Source: an uncultured Spartobacteria bacterium (GTDB taxonomy: Bacteria; Verrucomicrobiota; Verrucomicrobiia; Chthoniobacterales; JAATET01). Taken from it: 28,887 nucleotides of DNA. Made by a program: the position numbers and the translations under genes. The stretch is taken from positions 1-28,887 of the forward strand of contig CALGTD010000075.1 in assembly GCA_937901895.1 (NCBI GenBank), in the 5' to 3' direction. Shown here one piece after another: positions 9,693 to 17,520 of this stretch; within the stretch, counting starts at the first letter, position 1, and every line of letters starts with the position of its first letter. Under the pieces are notes generated by a model, which was given only the letters and a program-made list of their open reading frames with translations, was not told the origin of the DNA and made no database searches.

Positions 9693-10508
9693 GTGGCCCG
9701 GAAACTTTTTGAAAAACGCTGCGCGGTCGTTGGGATGATTCATCTGCCCGCCCTGCCGGGCACGCCGCACGGTGGTCGGTCGGTCAGGGAAATCGTCGAG
9801 GACGCGCGCCGGGAAGGGGAGGCTCTCGCTGCGGCTGGCGTGGATGCCCTGTTGATCGAGAACATGCACGACCGGCCGTATCTGCGAACAGACGCCGGAC
9901 CCGAGGTGGTCGCTGTCATGACGGCTGCAGCGCTCGCCGTGCGAAATGCGACGGGCCTACCGTGCGGCGTGCAGGTCCTCGCCGGCGCGAACGAGCAGGC
10001 GCTCGCCGTGGCGCTCGGTGCGGAGCTGGATTTTCTTCGCGTGGAAGGATTCGTCTTCGCGCATGTGGCGGACGAGGGAATCATCGAGGGCTGTGCAGGC
10101 AGGTTGTTGCGCACGCGGAAGGCCTGGGGCGCGGATCACATCCGGATTTTTGCCGACATCAAGAAGAAGCACAGTTCGCACGCGATCACCTCCGACGTCG
10201 ACATCGCGGAAACCGCGAAAGCCGCGGAGTTCTTCTGCGCGGATGGCGTGATCGTGACGGGGGGAGCGACGGGCGAGGCGGTGAGTCTCGAGGAATTGGC
10301 TGCGGTCTCCCGCGTGACGGAGTTACCCATTCTGGTCGGATCCGGTGCGACGATCTCGAATGTCGCGGACCTCTTTCCCCACGTGAATGCGGTCATTGTC
10401 GGCTCCCATTTCAAGAAAGGTGGACGCTGGGATGCGGAACTGGATCCGCTCGCGGTGCGGAATTTCTGCGAGCGCGTGCGCGAGTTGCGCGCGAACGCCC
10501 CGGCGTAG
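9693..10508 (+). CDS. BtpA/SgcQ-family TIM-barrel protein
   Basis: 271 residues from GTG 9693; TTG 9663 would add ten. The sequence matches the BtpA family (PF03437): the opening VVGMIHLPALPGTP, GVDALLIENMHDRPY, GVQVLAGANEQALAVA, FADIKKKHSSHA, a TGGATGEA segment and the closing VGSHFKKGG phosphate-binding-like loop. Members are barrels related to indole-3-glycerol-phosphate synthase-type enzymes. In cyanobacteria BtpA affects photosystem I assembly; in enterobacteria SgcQ sits in a sugar-phosphotransferase operon; the reaction is unknown. Placement directly after the alpha-glucuronidase suggests a cytoplasmic step in sugar use, which is inference. There is no signal peptide. Transcription converges with prmC, and a hairpin lies between them. 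Confidence 0.88.
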   Translation: MARKLFEKRCAVVGMIHLPALPGTPHGGRSVREIVEDARREGEALAAAGVDALLIENMHDRPYLRTDAGPEVVAVMTAAALAVRNATGLPCGVQVLAGANEQALAVALGAELDFLRVEGFVFAHVADEGIIEGCAGRLLRTRKAWGADHIRIFADIKKKHSSHAITSDVDIAETAKAAEFFCADGVIVTGGATGEAVSLEELAAVSRVTELPILVGSGATISNVADLFPHVNAVIVGSHFKKGGRWDAELDPLAVRNFCERVRELRANAPA

Positions 10509-10529
10509 TTCAGGGTGACAGGTCCCAAC

Positions 10530-10571
10530 CGCAAAGGGCCTCACTCTGTTTAGCATGCTGGGCTCTTTGCG
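10530..10571. terminator. Bidirectional hairpin between btpA-like gene and prmC
   Basis: The arms cgcaaagggcc (10530-10540) and ggctctttgcg (10561-10571) pair over 11 bp with one G-T wobble around a 20-nt loop. The hairpin lies between two convergent stop codons, as expected for a shared terminator. There is no long T run on either side. Confidence 0.5.
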
Positions 10572-10596
10572 TGCGAAGGGAGGCGGGGCTTGTCCT

Positions 10597-11427
10597 TCAG
10601 ATCGAGGCGGAGACGAAGCGGTCGATTCCGGCGTAGTCCTTTGTCACGACGATGTCGCGATAGCCCTTTTCCTCGAGGAGGTGCGCGACGGCCGGGGCCT
10701 GGTCGTGTCCGATTTCGAGGTGGAGCCTGCCCTGGAGCCGCGAGCGGGCGCGGTCGGCCAGGGTGCGGACGAGGTTGAGTCCGTCGGGACCGCCGTCCAG
10801 TGCCGTCTTCGGGTCGTGCTGCACCTCCCGGGAAAGGGTGGGAATTTCCTCCGAGGGAATGTAGGGCAGGTTGGCGACGATGAGGTGAAAGGGGGCGCCT
10901 TCCTCGGGGAGGAGATTGCCCTCTTCGAACCTCACGGTCGCGCCGAGGAGGTCGGCGTTCTCCCTCGCCAGCGCGAGGGCGTCGGGGGAAATGTCGATCG
11001 CGGTGACGCTGGCGCCCGGAATCTCGAGGGCGAGCGTGATCGCAATCACACCGCTGCCCGTGCCGACGTCGAGGATGCGGGGAGCGGGGGTGGATTCGCG
11101 GACCGGGAGCGCAAGTTCGACGAGTTGCTCGGTCTCGGGGCGCGGAACGAGCGCGCGCGCGTCGCAGCGAAATTCCCGACCGAGAAACTCCACGGTGCCG
11201 AGAAGGTGTTGCAGCGGGACGCCCCGGGCGCGCGAGCGGACCAGCTCGCGCATGGGAGCGAGCTCGGTCTCGGTGAGCGGACGGTCAAACTCGAGGTAGA
11301 GCTCAAGGCGTTTCTTCCTTCCGAGCGCATGGGCGACGAGATGCTCGGCATTCAGACGCGGGCTCTCGACACCGTGCTTCTCGAAATAGCCGGTGGTGGA
11401 TTGGATGACCTCGAGCACTGTGGGCAT
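10597..11427 (-). CDS. prmC: Peptide chain release factor N5-glutamine methyltransferase
   Basis: 276 residues, typical PrmC/HemK length. An N-terminal helical domain (1-90) is followed by a class I SAM methyltransferase with LVPRPETE (93-100), the SAM loop DVGTGSG (120-126) and AIDISPDAL (144-151). The substrate-glutamine motif is NLPY (186-189) instead of the usual NPPY; the second position is Leu, a variant found in part of the family. It methylates the GGQ glutamine of release factors, here presumably PrfA encoded about 2.5 kb upstream on the same strand. I chose ATG 11427 because upstream in-frame codons add 38 non-conserved residues. It diverges from GH97, with 135 bp between the starts. 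Confidence 0.95.
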   Translation of the reverse strand: MPTVLEVIQSTTGYFEKHGVESPRLNAEHLVAHALGRKKRLELYLEFDRPLTETELAPMRELVRSRARGVPLQHLLGTVEFLGREFRCDARALVPRPETEQLVELALPVRESTPAPRILDVGTGSGVIAITLALEIPGASVTAIDISPDALALARENADLLGATVRFEEGNLLPEEGAPFHLIVANLPYIPSEEIPTLSREVQHDPKTALDGGPDGLNLVRTLADRARSRLQGRLHLEIGHDQAPAVAHLLEEKGYRDIVVTKDYAGIDRFVSASI

Positions 11428-11524
11428 GCGGCGTCTTTTCTGAGCGGAGACGGCGGCTTCGGCAATCCTTCTGGAAGAGGATTTTTCCGATGAGGCTTGA
11501 ACCGCCCCGTCCCATCGAAAAGAG

Positions 11525-11540
11525 TGAGGGCTTACCCTCA
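11525..11540 (+). promoter_or_regulatory. Small inverted repeat upstream of GH97
   Basis: tgaggg-ctta-ccctca is a perfect 6-bp inverted repeat 22 bp before the GH97 start, in the region shared with the divergent prmC. It could be an operator or a leader hairpin. It is short enough to occur by chance. Confidence 0.25.
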
Positions 11541-11562
11541 TTCCTAATTTTCACCCCTCCCC

Positions 11563-13950
11563 ATGAAGCGAACCCTCTCTTTCGCCCTCCTCCTCACGAC
11601 ATCCATCATTTTCCAACCTTCCGCCGCGCACGCCCAGCAGCGGAGGGAAATCCCTCTCACCGAAATCGAGCTGGATGGCGCAAGCACCGGCTGGGGATCC
11701 ATCGGCAAAAATGTCTCGGCCGATGGCAAACCGATGAGCATCGGCGGCCGGAAGTTTGAAAAGGGGCTGGGCGTGCACGCGCGCAGCGAGATGTTTTTCC
11801 AGCTCGACGGGGGTGAGGCGCGCTTCAGCGCCATGGTCGGTGTGGACGATGCGCCGTCGAAGACCGGCACCGTCGTGTTTCAGGTGGTAGCCGACGGCGA
11901 GAAGCTGTTCGACAGCGGTCCGATGAAAAAGGGAGACGCCGCGCAGCGTGTGGACGTGGATTTGAGCGGGGCGAAGATTGTCGAGCTTCGTGTCACGGAT
12001 GCGGGCGACGGCATCGACTCCGACCACGCGAACTGGGCGGAGGCTGTGTTTTCCGTGGCCGGAGAGGCCCCGAGGTCGCACCCGCGCTGGGTCATGACGT
12101 TGCCGCACTACGAGGGATCGGTGGACGTGCCGGAAGCCGCTTCCGCGGTGGCCACGGTCCGGAGTCCGGACGGCTCGGTCGAGGCGGCGGTGGTTCAGCA
12201 CGACGGCCAGTTGTTCATTCGCGGGACGAGGAACGGGAAGGTTGCGCTCGATTTCTCCCCGGTCGGCGTGACGATCGACGGTCAGGCGCTCGGCAACGGC
12301 GCTGTGGTCGGCAACGCGGAAACATATGCGATGGATGAGACGTTTCCGTGGCTGGGCAATTCGCGCACGCTGACAAATCGCTTCCAAGGCTCGAAAATCG
12401 CGATGAAAACCGGAGCGCAGGAGTGGACGCTCGACGTGCGTGCCTACGACGACGGTGTCGCATGGCGCTACGTGGTGCCAGGGTCCGGATCGCGGAAGGT
12501 GACCGCCGAGGCGACGTCGTTCGTGCTGCCGAAGGGATCGAGCTACTGGACGCACTTCGACACAAAGGCCTACGAGGGAAACATCACGGAGTTTCGTGCG
12601 GATGCGTCGAACGTCCAGCGTCCCGTGGCAATGCCGGTGACGGTCGAGCTGCCGGACGGGGGATTTGCCTGCTACACCGAGGCGGACATCATGGGTTACA
12701 GCGGGATGAGCCTCGGCGTGCGGGGCCGCATCCTGAATGGCATCTTCGAGGACGATCCCGAGGGATGGACGATGGAGGGGGAAATCGCGACGCCGTGGCG
12801 CGTGGCGATCGCAGTGGACGATCTCACGGCGCTGGTAAACTCGAGCGTCGTGCCGGCCGTCTGCCCGCCGCCCGATCCGAAGCTCTTTCCGAAGGGCATT
12901 CTCACCGACTGGATCAAGCCCGGCCGGAGCTTCTGGACATGGGGATTTGGCCAGTGGGACACCGCCCAATGGGACCGGATCAAGGGTTACGTGGACGATG
13001 CCGCGAAGCTGAACTGCCAGTATTACACGATCGACGATCCGTGGCGGGAGAAGCGGTCCGGCTGGCATCGCAACGGCCACGACGAATGGGCGAGCCTCAA
13101 GGAAATCACGGAATATGCGGCGAAGAAGGGAGTCGCGATTTCGGTGTGGGAGCACTGGCAGCGGATCCGGGACCTCGAGATCCGCGAGAAGTTTTTTGAG
13201 AATGTCGCCAAGGCCGGCGCGAAGGGAGTGAAGATCGACTTCATGGAAAGCGAGAGCCACGAGCGGCTGGAGTTTTACCGCTCGTGTCTGGAAATCGCGG
13301 CGAAGCACAAGATCCTCGTCAACTTCCACGGCGCCAACAAACCGGCTGGAGAGATGCGCACGTGGCCGAACGAGCTGACGCGCGAAGGCATCCGCGGCAC
13401 CGAGCAGGGCGCCGCGATCGACCGTCAGCACTGGGCGGCGCTGCCATTCACGCGACTCGTCCCGGGGCCGGGCGATTTTACGCCGGCCACGCTCGATCCG
13501 AAACGTCTGCATCGCACGACGATCGCGTTGCAGCTCGCGTCCTCCGTGGCGTTCGTCTCGCCGATCGAGCATTGGGGCGACAGTGCGGAGGTCTATCTTG
13601 CGCAGCCGAAGGAGGTCATCGAATTCATTCGGAACAAGCCGACGGTGTGGGATGAGACGATTGTCCTGCCCGGAAGCGAGATCGGAAAGATCGCGGCGTT
13701 TGCGCGGCGATCCGGCGGCCAGTGGTGGATCGGCGTGCTCAGCGGAACGGCGGACGAACAGCCCTATTCCTTCGACCTCGGTTTCCTCGGCGAGGGAAGC
13801 CGCATGGCGGTGTTGTTCGAGGACGGATCGGACAAGACGGAACTGAAGATCTCCAAACGTGCCGTGAAGGCGACGGACCGCGTCTCGACCAAGCTCGAGT
13901 CGGGGGGCGGATTTGTGATGGTGATCAGCGCGCCGGAAAAGGCGCGCTGA
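11563..13950 (+). CDS. Secreted GH97 glycosidase with N-terminal NPCBM domain
   Basis: 795 residues with a signal peptide ending AAHAQ (about residue 25). Residues 29-165 form an NPCBM-type carbohydrate-binding domain (KGLGVHARSEMFFQL, ELRVTDAGDGIDSDHANWAEAVF). The GH97 N-terminal sandwich runs about 190-440, the (beta/alpha)8 barrel about 440-720, and a small C-terminal domain follows. GH97 contains inverting alpha-glucosidases using Glu bases and retaining alpha-galactosidases using an Asp nucleophile. Asp559 in VKIDFMESES suggests the retaining type, with Glu614 (GTEQG) a candidate acid/base, so alpha-galactosidase is the better guess. NPCBM fused to alpha-galactosidases fits this. The leader lacks a Shine-Dalgarno. 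The gene lies between prfA and prmC on the opposite strand and converges with prfA after 11 bp. Confidence 0.92.
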   Translation: MKRTLSFALLLTTSIIFQPSAAHAQQRREIPLTEIELDGASTGWGSIGKNVSADGKPMSIGGRKFEKGLGVHARSEMFFQLDGGEARFSAMVGVDDAPSKTGTVVFQVVADGEKLFDSGPMKKGDAAQRVDVDLSGAKIVELRVTDAGDGIDSDHANWAEAVFSVAGEAPRSHPRWVMTLPHYEGSVDVPEAASAVATVRSPDGSVEAAVVQHDGQLFIRGTRNGKVALDFSPVGVTIDGQALGNGAVVGNAETYAMDETFPWLGNSRTLTNRFQGSKIAMKTGAQEWTLDVRAYDDGVAWRYVVPGSGSRKVTAEATSFVLPKGSSYWTHFDTKAYEGNITEFRADASNVQRPVAMPVTVELPDGGFACYTEADIMGYSGMSLGVRGRILNGIFEDDPEGWTMEGEIATPWRVAIAVDDLTALVNSSVVPAVCPPPDPKLFPKGILTDWIKPGRSFWTWGFGQWDTAQWDRIKGYVDDAAKLNCQYYTIDDPWREKRSGWHRNGHDEWASLKEITEYAAKKGVAISVWEHWQRIRDLEIREKFFENVAKAGAKGVKIDFMESESHERLEFYRSCLEIAAKHKILVNFHGANKPAGEMRTWPNELTREGIRGTEQGAAIDRQHWAALPFTRLVPGPGDFTPATLDPKRLHRTTIALQLASSVAFVSPIEHWGDSAEVYLAQPKEVIEFIRNKPTVWDETIVLPGSEIGKIAAFARRSGGQWWIGVLSGTADEQPYSFDLGFLGEGSRMAVLFEDGSDKTELKISKRAVKATDRVSTKLESGGGFVMVISAPEKAR
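13926..13949. terminator. Hairpin at the end of GH97
   Basis: cagcgcgcc (13926-13934) and ggcgcgctg (13941-13949) pair perfectly over 9 bp around ggaaaa. The hairpin overlaps the GH97 stop codon and precedes the convergent prfA stop. No T tract follows, so a terminator role is only plausible. Confidence 0.35.
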
Positions 13951-13961
13951 GGACTGTCCGC

Positions 13962-15038
13962 TCAGGCGGCGCCCGCGTCCGCGAGGCGCTGCTCGATGTC
14001 GGCCGCATAGAGGGCCTCGATCATTTCGCCGATCTCGCCTTCGATGAACTGGTCGAGATTGTAGAGCGTGAGCCCGATGCGGTGATCGGTGACGCGGTTC
14101 TGTGGAAAGTTGTAGGTGCGGATCTTCTCCTCGCGACCTCCGCCGCCGATGAGACTCCTGCGATGTGCGGAATACTTTTCCTCCTCCTCGCGGCGTTTGT
14201 CCTCGAGGAGGCGTGAACGCATGATCTGCAGCGCGCGTTCCTTGTTCTGCTGCTGGCTGCGGCCGTCCTGACACCGCACGATGCGGCCGGTCGGGATGTG
14301 GAGAATCTGGACGGCGGAGTCGGTCGTGTTGACGCCCTGGCCGCCGGGGCCGCCGGCGCGGCAGACCTCGATTCGAAGATCGGCGGGATTGAGTTCGATA
14401 TCGACCTCCTCGGCTTCGGGCAGCACGGCAACGGTCGCGGCAGAGGTGTGAATGCGGCCCTGCGCCTCGGTCGCCGGCACGCGCTGGACGCGGTGAACGC
14501 CGGACTCGTAGCGCATCTTGCGAAAGACGGACTCCCCGCTGAGGCGGAAGATGATTTCCTTCAAGCCGCCAAGGTCCGACGGACTGCTGTCCATCACCTC
14601 GATCTTCAGGCCATTGACCTCCGCGAAACGGCTATACATCCGGTAGAGATCGGCGGCGAACAGCGCGGCTTCGGTGCCGCCCGTGCCGGCGCGGATTTCC
14701 ACGATTGCGTCCTTGTCTTCGTCCGGCTCCGGAGGGAGCAGGGCGACGCGCAGCGAGTGCTCGAGCTTCGGCAGGGCCTCCTCAAGCGCGGGAATCTCGG
14801 CAGCGGCGAGTTCCGCCATCTCGGGATCGTCGCCCGCGGCCATCTCACGGTTTTCGCGCAGCTCCCGCTCCGCCTTCTCGTAGGCGTCCGCCTTTTTCAG
14901 AAGGTCCTCGAGGTGCGAGTGCTCGCGGAGAATCTCCCGCGCGCGTTTGGGATCGGCATAAAGATCCGGGGCGGCGACGGCGTCCTCGAGTTCGACGAAT
15001 CGCTGGCGCTTGCGCGCGATGAGGGTGGAGAAGTCCAT
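13962..15038 (-). CDS. prfA: Peptide chain release factor 1
   Basis: 358 residues, standard RF1 length. The stop-codon recognition tripeptide is PAT at 188-190 (RVPATEAQGR), the RF1 form that reads UAA and UAG. The GGQ motif (232-234 in AGGPGGQGVN) enters the peptidyl-transferase centre. The N-terminal helical domain and the AGTGGTEA segment are intact. It works on the ribosome and is the substrate of PrmC. It is 64 bp downstream of rpmE on the same strand, probably in one transcript; the usual next gene, prmC, is now separated from it by the GH97 gene in the opposite orientation. Confidence 0.98.
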   Translation of the reverse strand: MDFSTLIARKRQRFVELEDAVAAPDLYADPKRAREILREHSHLEDLLKKADAYEKAERELRENREMAAGDDPEMAELAAAEIPALEEALPKLEHSLRVALLPPEPDEDKDAIVEIRAGTGGTEAALFAADLYRMYSRFAEVNGLKIEVMDSSPSDLGGLKEIIFRLSGESVFRKMRYESGVHRVQRVPATEAQGRIHTSAATVAVLPEAEEVDIELNPADLRIEVCRAGGPGGQGVNTTDSAVQILHIPTGRIVRCQDGRSQQQNKERALQIMRSRLLEDKRREEEEKYSAHRRSLIGGGGREEKIRTYNFPQNRVTDHRIGLTLYNLDQFIEGEIGEMIEALYAADIEQRLADAGAA

Positions 15039-15102
15039 AAACGCAGAAACGGTGATGCCGGCGCGAGGCGCGGAATCACCGTTTCGTGTGCGGGGAGGAA
15101 AG

Positions 15103-15336
15103 CTAGGCGCGTTTCGGACGCGAGGCGCGGGTCGCCTTCACGCTGCCGTAACGACGCGCAAATTTTTCGACACGTCCGGCGGTGTCGACAAACTTCTGCT
15201 CGCCGGTGAAAAAGGGGTGGCAGGCCGCGCAGATACCGATCTTGATGTTGTCACGCGTCGAGCGGGTGCGATACGTGGCGCCGCATGCGCAGACGATGAC
15301 CGTCTCGGTGTAGTTGGGATGAATGTCAGCCTTCAT
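15103..15336 (-). CDS. rpmE: 50S ribosomal protein L31
   Basis: 77 residues starting MKADIHPNY. It has the zinc-ribbon cysteines Cys16, Cys18, Cys36 and Cys39, so this is the zinc-binding (C+) form of L31. The basic C-terminal tail (KATRASRPKRA) is a little longer than in many homologues. The start at 15336 is fixed by the conserved opening; the four preceding in-frame codons begin with TTG and are not conserved. It heads the rpmE-prfA pair and diverges from the GH18-like gene. Confidence 0.97.
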   Translation of the reverse strand: MKADIHPNYTETVIVCACGATYRTRSTRDNIKIGICAACHPFFTGEQKFVDTAGRVEKFARRYGSVKATRASRPKRA

Positions 15337-15348
15337 GAGGAACCGCAA

Positions 15349-15376
15349 ATAATGCCTCTGCTCCGACGGGAAGCAA
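15349..15376 (-). promoter_or_regulatory. Possible rpmE promoter
   Basis: On the minus strand TTGCTT (15371-15376) and CATTAT (15349-15354) are 16 bp apart and end 12 bp before the rpmE start. The match is 3 of 6 and 4 of 6, and the leader would be very short. This is a tentative call. Confidence 0.22.
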
Positions 15377-15449
15377 GGGGAAAAACGGCCGGATGTGAAT
15401 CCAAATTCCCCGCTTTACGCGGCGCGACGATGCGACGAAGGTTCCGCCC

Positions 15450-16595
15450 ATGTCGTTCCGGCGGCTGTTGTTGACTGCGATTGCGCCCGTGATTTTTGCC
15501 TCCGGGGCGTCTGGTTTGGACGCCGTCGGCTACGCGCCATGGTGGACACTCGACCCGTCCGGCGACTACTTCCGGAACGCATTTCAGGAGCAGGCTGCGC
15601 TGCTGGACGAGGTCGTGTATTTCGGAGAGTTCCGTTTCCAGGCGGATGGCGGCCTCTACTTCTCGGATGGCAATACCGCGGTCGTGCCGATTCTCACCCC
15701 GAATGGTGCGGGCGGCTGGATGATCAATCCCGATCCCAACTACCAGTGGTATCTCGGAAGGATCACCACCGTGGTGGATGCCGTGCGCGCGGCGTCGCCG
15801 CAGACGAGGGTCACCTTCACGATCGGCGGCTGGGGAAACAGCCAGAACTTTGCGAAGGTCGGGAATAATCCGCCGGCAACGGCGAACGCCGTGGCGCAGA
15901 TCCGCGCGCTGATGGATCTCGCGGGATTCGACGGCGTGGATTTCGACTGGGAGCAGGGCGACGGTGTTTCGCCGAATCTCCAGGCGGCTGCCTATGCGAA
16001 TCTAACTGCTGCCACACGGGCGGTGCTCGCGCCGACAGAGCGGATCACGGTGGCGATTCAGGTGAACCAGCAGGTCGTGGGCCTGGCGATCCAGCCGAAT
16101 GTGAATACCATCCGCGTGATGACCTACGACGATCCGGGCGCGGGCGGCGATCCGAACCATACGTCGGTCATCGGAGCGATCACGACGATCGAGAGCTGGA
16201 TTGCCGCGGGCCTGGATCCGACCGGGCTGGCGTTTGGCGCGGCGGGATTCGGACGGCCGCTTCTTGATCCGTGGAGTGCGCAGAAGCCGTATTCGGAACT
16301 CGACGCGCAGCATCTGGCGGCGACGGGCACCTGGCTGCCGGATGACCTCACCGAATACGCGGGGTGGGGCTTCGACAGTCCGTCGAGCATTCTCGAAAAA
16401 GGGGCCTGGGCGACGGAGGAGGAACTCGCGGAGATTTTTTTCTGGGACTTGTCGCAGGACACGCGTGCGAGCGGTCACCACCTGCCGTTGACGAAGGCGC
16501 TGGCGCAGGCGGCATCCATTCCGGAACCGGGCACGGCGTGGCTGCTGGTTGCGGGCGGTATGGTCTGGATGGGACAGCGGTTTCGCATGGCTTGA
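15450..16595 (+). CDS. Secreted GH18-like glycosidase with PEP-CTERM tail
   Basis: 381 residues. A signal peptide covers about residues 1-22. The GH18 signature DGVDFDWEQ is intact, with Asp161, Asp164, Asp166 and the catalytic Glu168 (the DxxDxDxE motif). It is preceded by the TIGGW strand at 124-128 (usual SxGG) and followed by MTYDD, matching the MxYD motif that binds the N-acetyl group. The C-terminus IPEPGTAWLLVAGG...QRFRM is a PEP-CTERM sorting signal: PEP motif, hydrophobic stretch, basic end. Family knowledge: GH18 covers chitinases and endo-beta-N-acetylglucosaminidases and also inactive binders; intact acids argue for activity. PEP-CTERM implies exosortase-dependent export, so an exosortase should exist elsewhere in the genome. 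The gene is divergent from rpmE and 5 bp before the next gene. Confidence 0.86.
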   Translation: MSFRRLLLTAIAPVIFASGASGLDAVGYAPWWTLDPSGDYFRNAFQEQAALLDEVVYFGEFRFQADGGLYFSDGNTAVVPILTPNGAGGWMINPDPNYQWYLGRITTVVDAVRAASPQTRVTFTIGGWGNSQNFAKVGNNPPATANAVAQIRALMDLAGFDGVDFDWEQGDGVSPNLQAAAYANLTAATRAVLAPTERITVAIQVNQQVVGLAIQPNVNTIRVMTYDDPGAGGDPNHTSVIGAITTIESWIAAGLDPTGLAFGAAGFGRPLLDPWSAQKPYSELDAQHLAATGTWLPDDLTEYAGWGFDSPSSILEKGAWATEEELAEIFFWDLSQDTRASGHHLPLTKALAQAASIPEPGTAWLLVAGGMVWMGQRFRMA

Positions 16596-16600
16596 GGTTC

Positions 16601-17467
16601 ATGGAGCGGACGCTTGGCGAATACGAAGTTCACGTTGCGCGGGAGGGGTTTTCGAGCATCCGGCATCGCCCGAGCGGCGAGATCATGCACTCGCGCACGC
16701 CCCCGATGGACGAGGCGCGCTCGCTGTATGTCGAACAATCCGGCCTTCGCGAGCGATTGGGCAGGGGACCCGTGACGCTATGGGATGTGGGGCTTGGCGC
16801 CGCCGCCAATGCGATGGCTGCGATCGAGTGCCATCAGGATCTCGGCTCCGCAGCGCAACCGCTGCGGATCGTAAGTTTCGAGAACGATCTGGACTCGCTG
16901 CGGCTTGCGATCGGGAACGCGGCCGCCTTCCCATACCTGCAGCATCCCGCGCCACGGAGCATCCTCGAAAACGGAAAATGGCGTGGAGCGGGGGTGGAGT
17001 GGGAACTGGTGTTTGGAGATTTCGAGAAAACGCTGCAGTCCGCGCAGGGACCTCCCGGCATCATTTTCTACGACATGTATTCCAGTGCAACGGTTCCCGG
17101 CCCGTGGACGCAGGAAACGCTCCGCCGCCTCCACGAGCGGTGTGAGGATTGCGCGACGGAATTGTTTACCTACACCGTCTCGACCGCGGTGCGGGCGAAG
17201 ATGCTGGCTGCCGGGTGGTTTGTAGCCCGCGGGCGCAACGCGGGCGCGAAGGGCGAGACCTCCATCGCGCTGACCGCCGCAGCGGCGAAGGAGCGACGAC
17301 GCGACCTGCTCGGACGGGAATGGCTCGAAAAATGGGAGCGATCGGCGGCGCGGATTCCCGGGGAAATACCGCCTGAGGAGCGCACCGCTTTCGAAGCTGC
17401 GATTCGCGGGCACATTCAGTTTCGAAATTTGCAGGAGGACGCGCGGCCCGCGGAGCGAGCGGAATAG
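16601..17467 (+). CDS. MnmC-like SAM-dependent methyltransferase (DUF752-type)
   Basis: 288 residues. The pattern fits the methyltransferase half of MnmC: GEIMHSRTPPMDEARSLYVE near the N-terminus, a SAM loop LWDVGLGAAAN (60-70), FENDLDSL as the acidic loop after strand 2, IIFYDMYSS with the conserved Asp, WTQETLRRLH, then TYTVSTAVRAKMLAAGWFV and a Gly/Lys-rich loop AKGETS. MnmC methylates the aminomethyl group at C5 of uridine 34 in some tRNAs. The FAD oxidase half is absent, and the SAM loop (GLGAAAN in place of GFGTGLN) and substrate loop (FYDMYSS in place of DGFAP) depart from classical MnmC, so the substrate may differ. GAGG lies 4 bp before the start. It may be cotranscribed with the GH18-like gene. 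Confidence 0.75.
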   Translation: MERTLGEYEVHVAREGFSSIRHRPSGEIMHSRTPPMDEARSLYVEQSGLRERLGRGPVTLWDVGLGAAANAMAAIECHQDLGSAAQPLRIVSFENDLDSLRLAIGNAAAFPYLQHPAPRSILENGKWRGAGVEWELVFGDFEKTLQSAQGPPGIIFYDMYSSATVPGPWTQETLRRLHERCEDCATELFTYTVSTAVRAKMLAAGWFVARGRNAGAKGETSIALTAAAAKERRRDLLGREWLEKWERSAARIPGEIPPEERTAFEAAIRGHIQFRNLQEDARPAERAE

Positions 17468-17520
17468 GCCCGCGCGTCCGGGATGCAACCGGACCGGGCG
17501 CGGCGGTCGATCCCGGGTCC

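Noticed and set aside
7497..9869. 790-codon minus-strand open frame
   Set aside because: Antisense to GH67 and the BtpA-like gene, both with intact family motifs; no domain in the antisense product.
11551..14274. 907-codon minus-strand open frame
   Set aside because: Antisense to GH97 and in a wrong frame of prfA; composition typical of a shadow.
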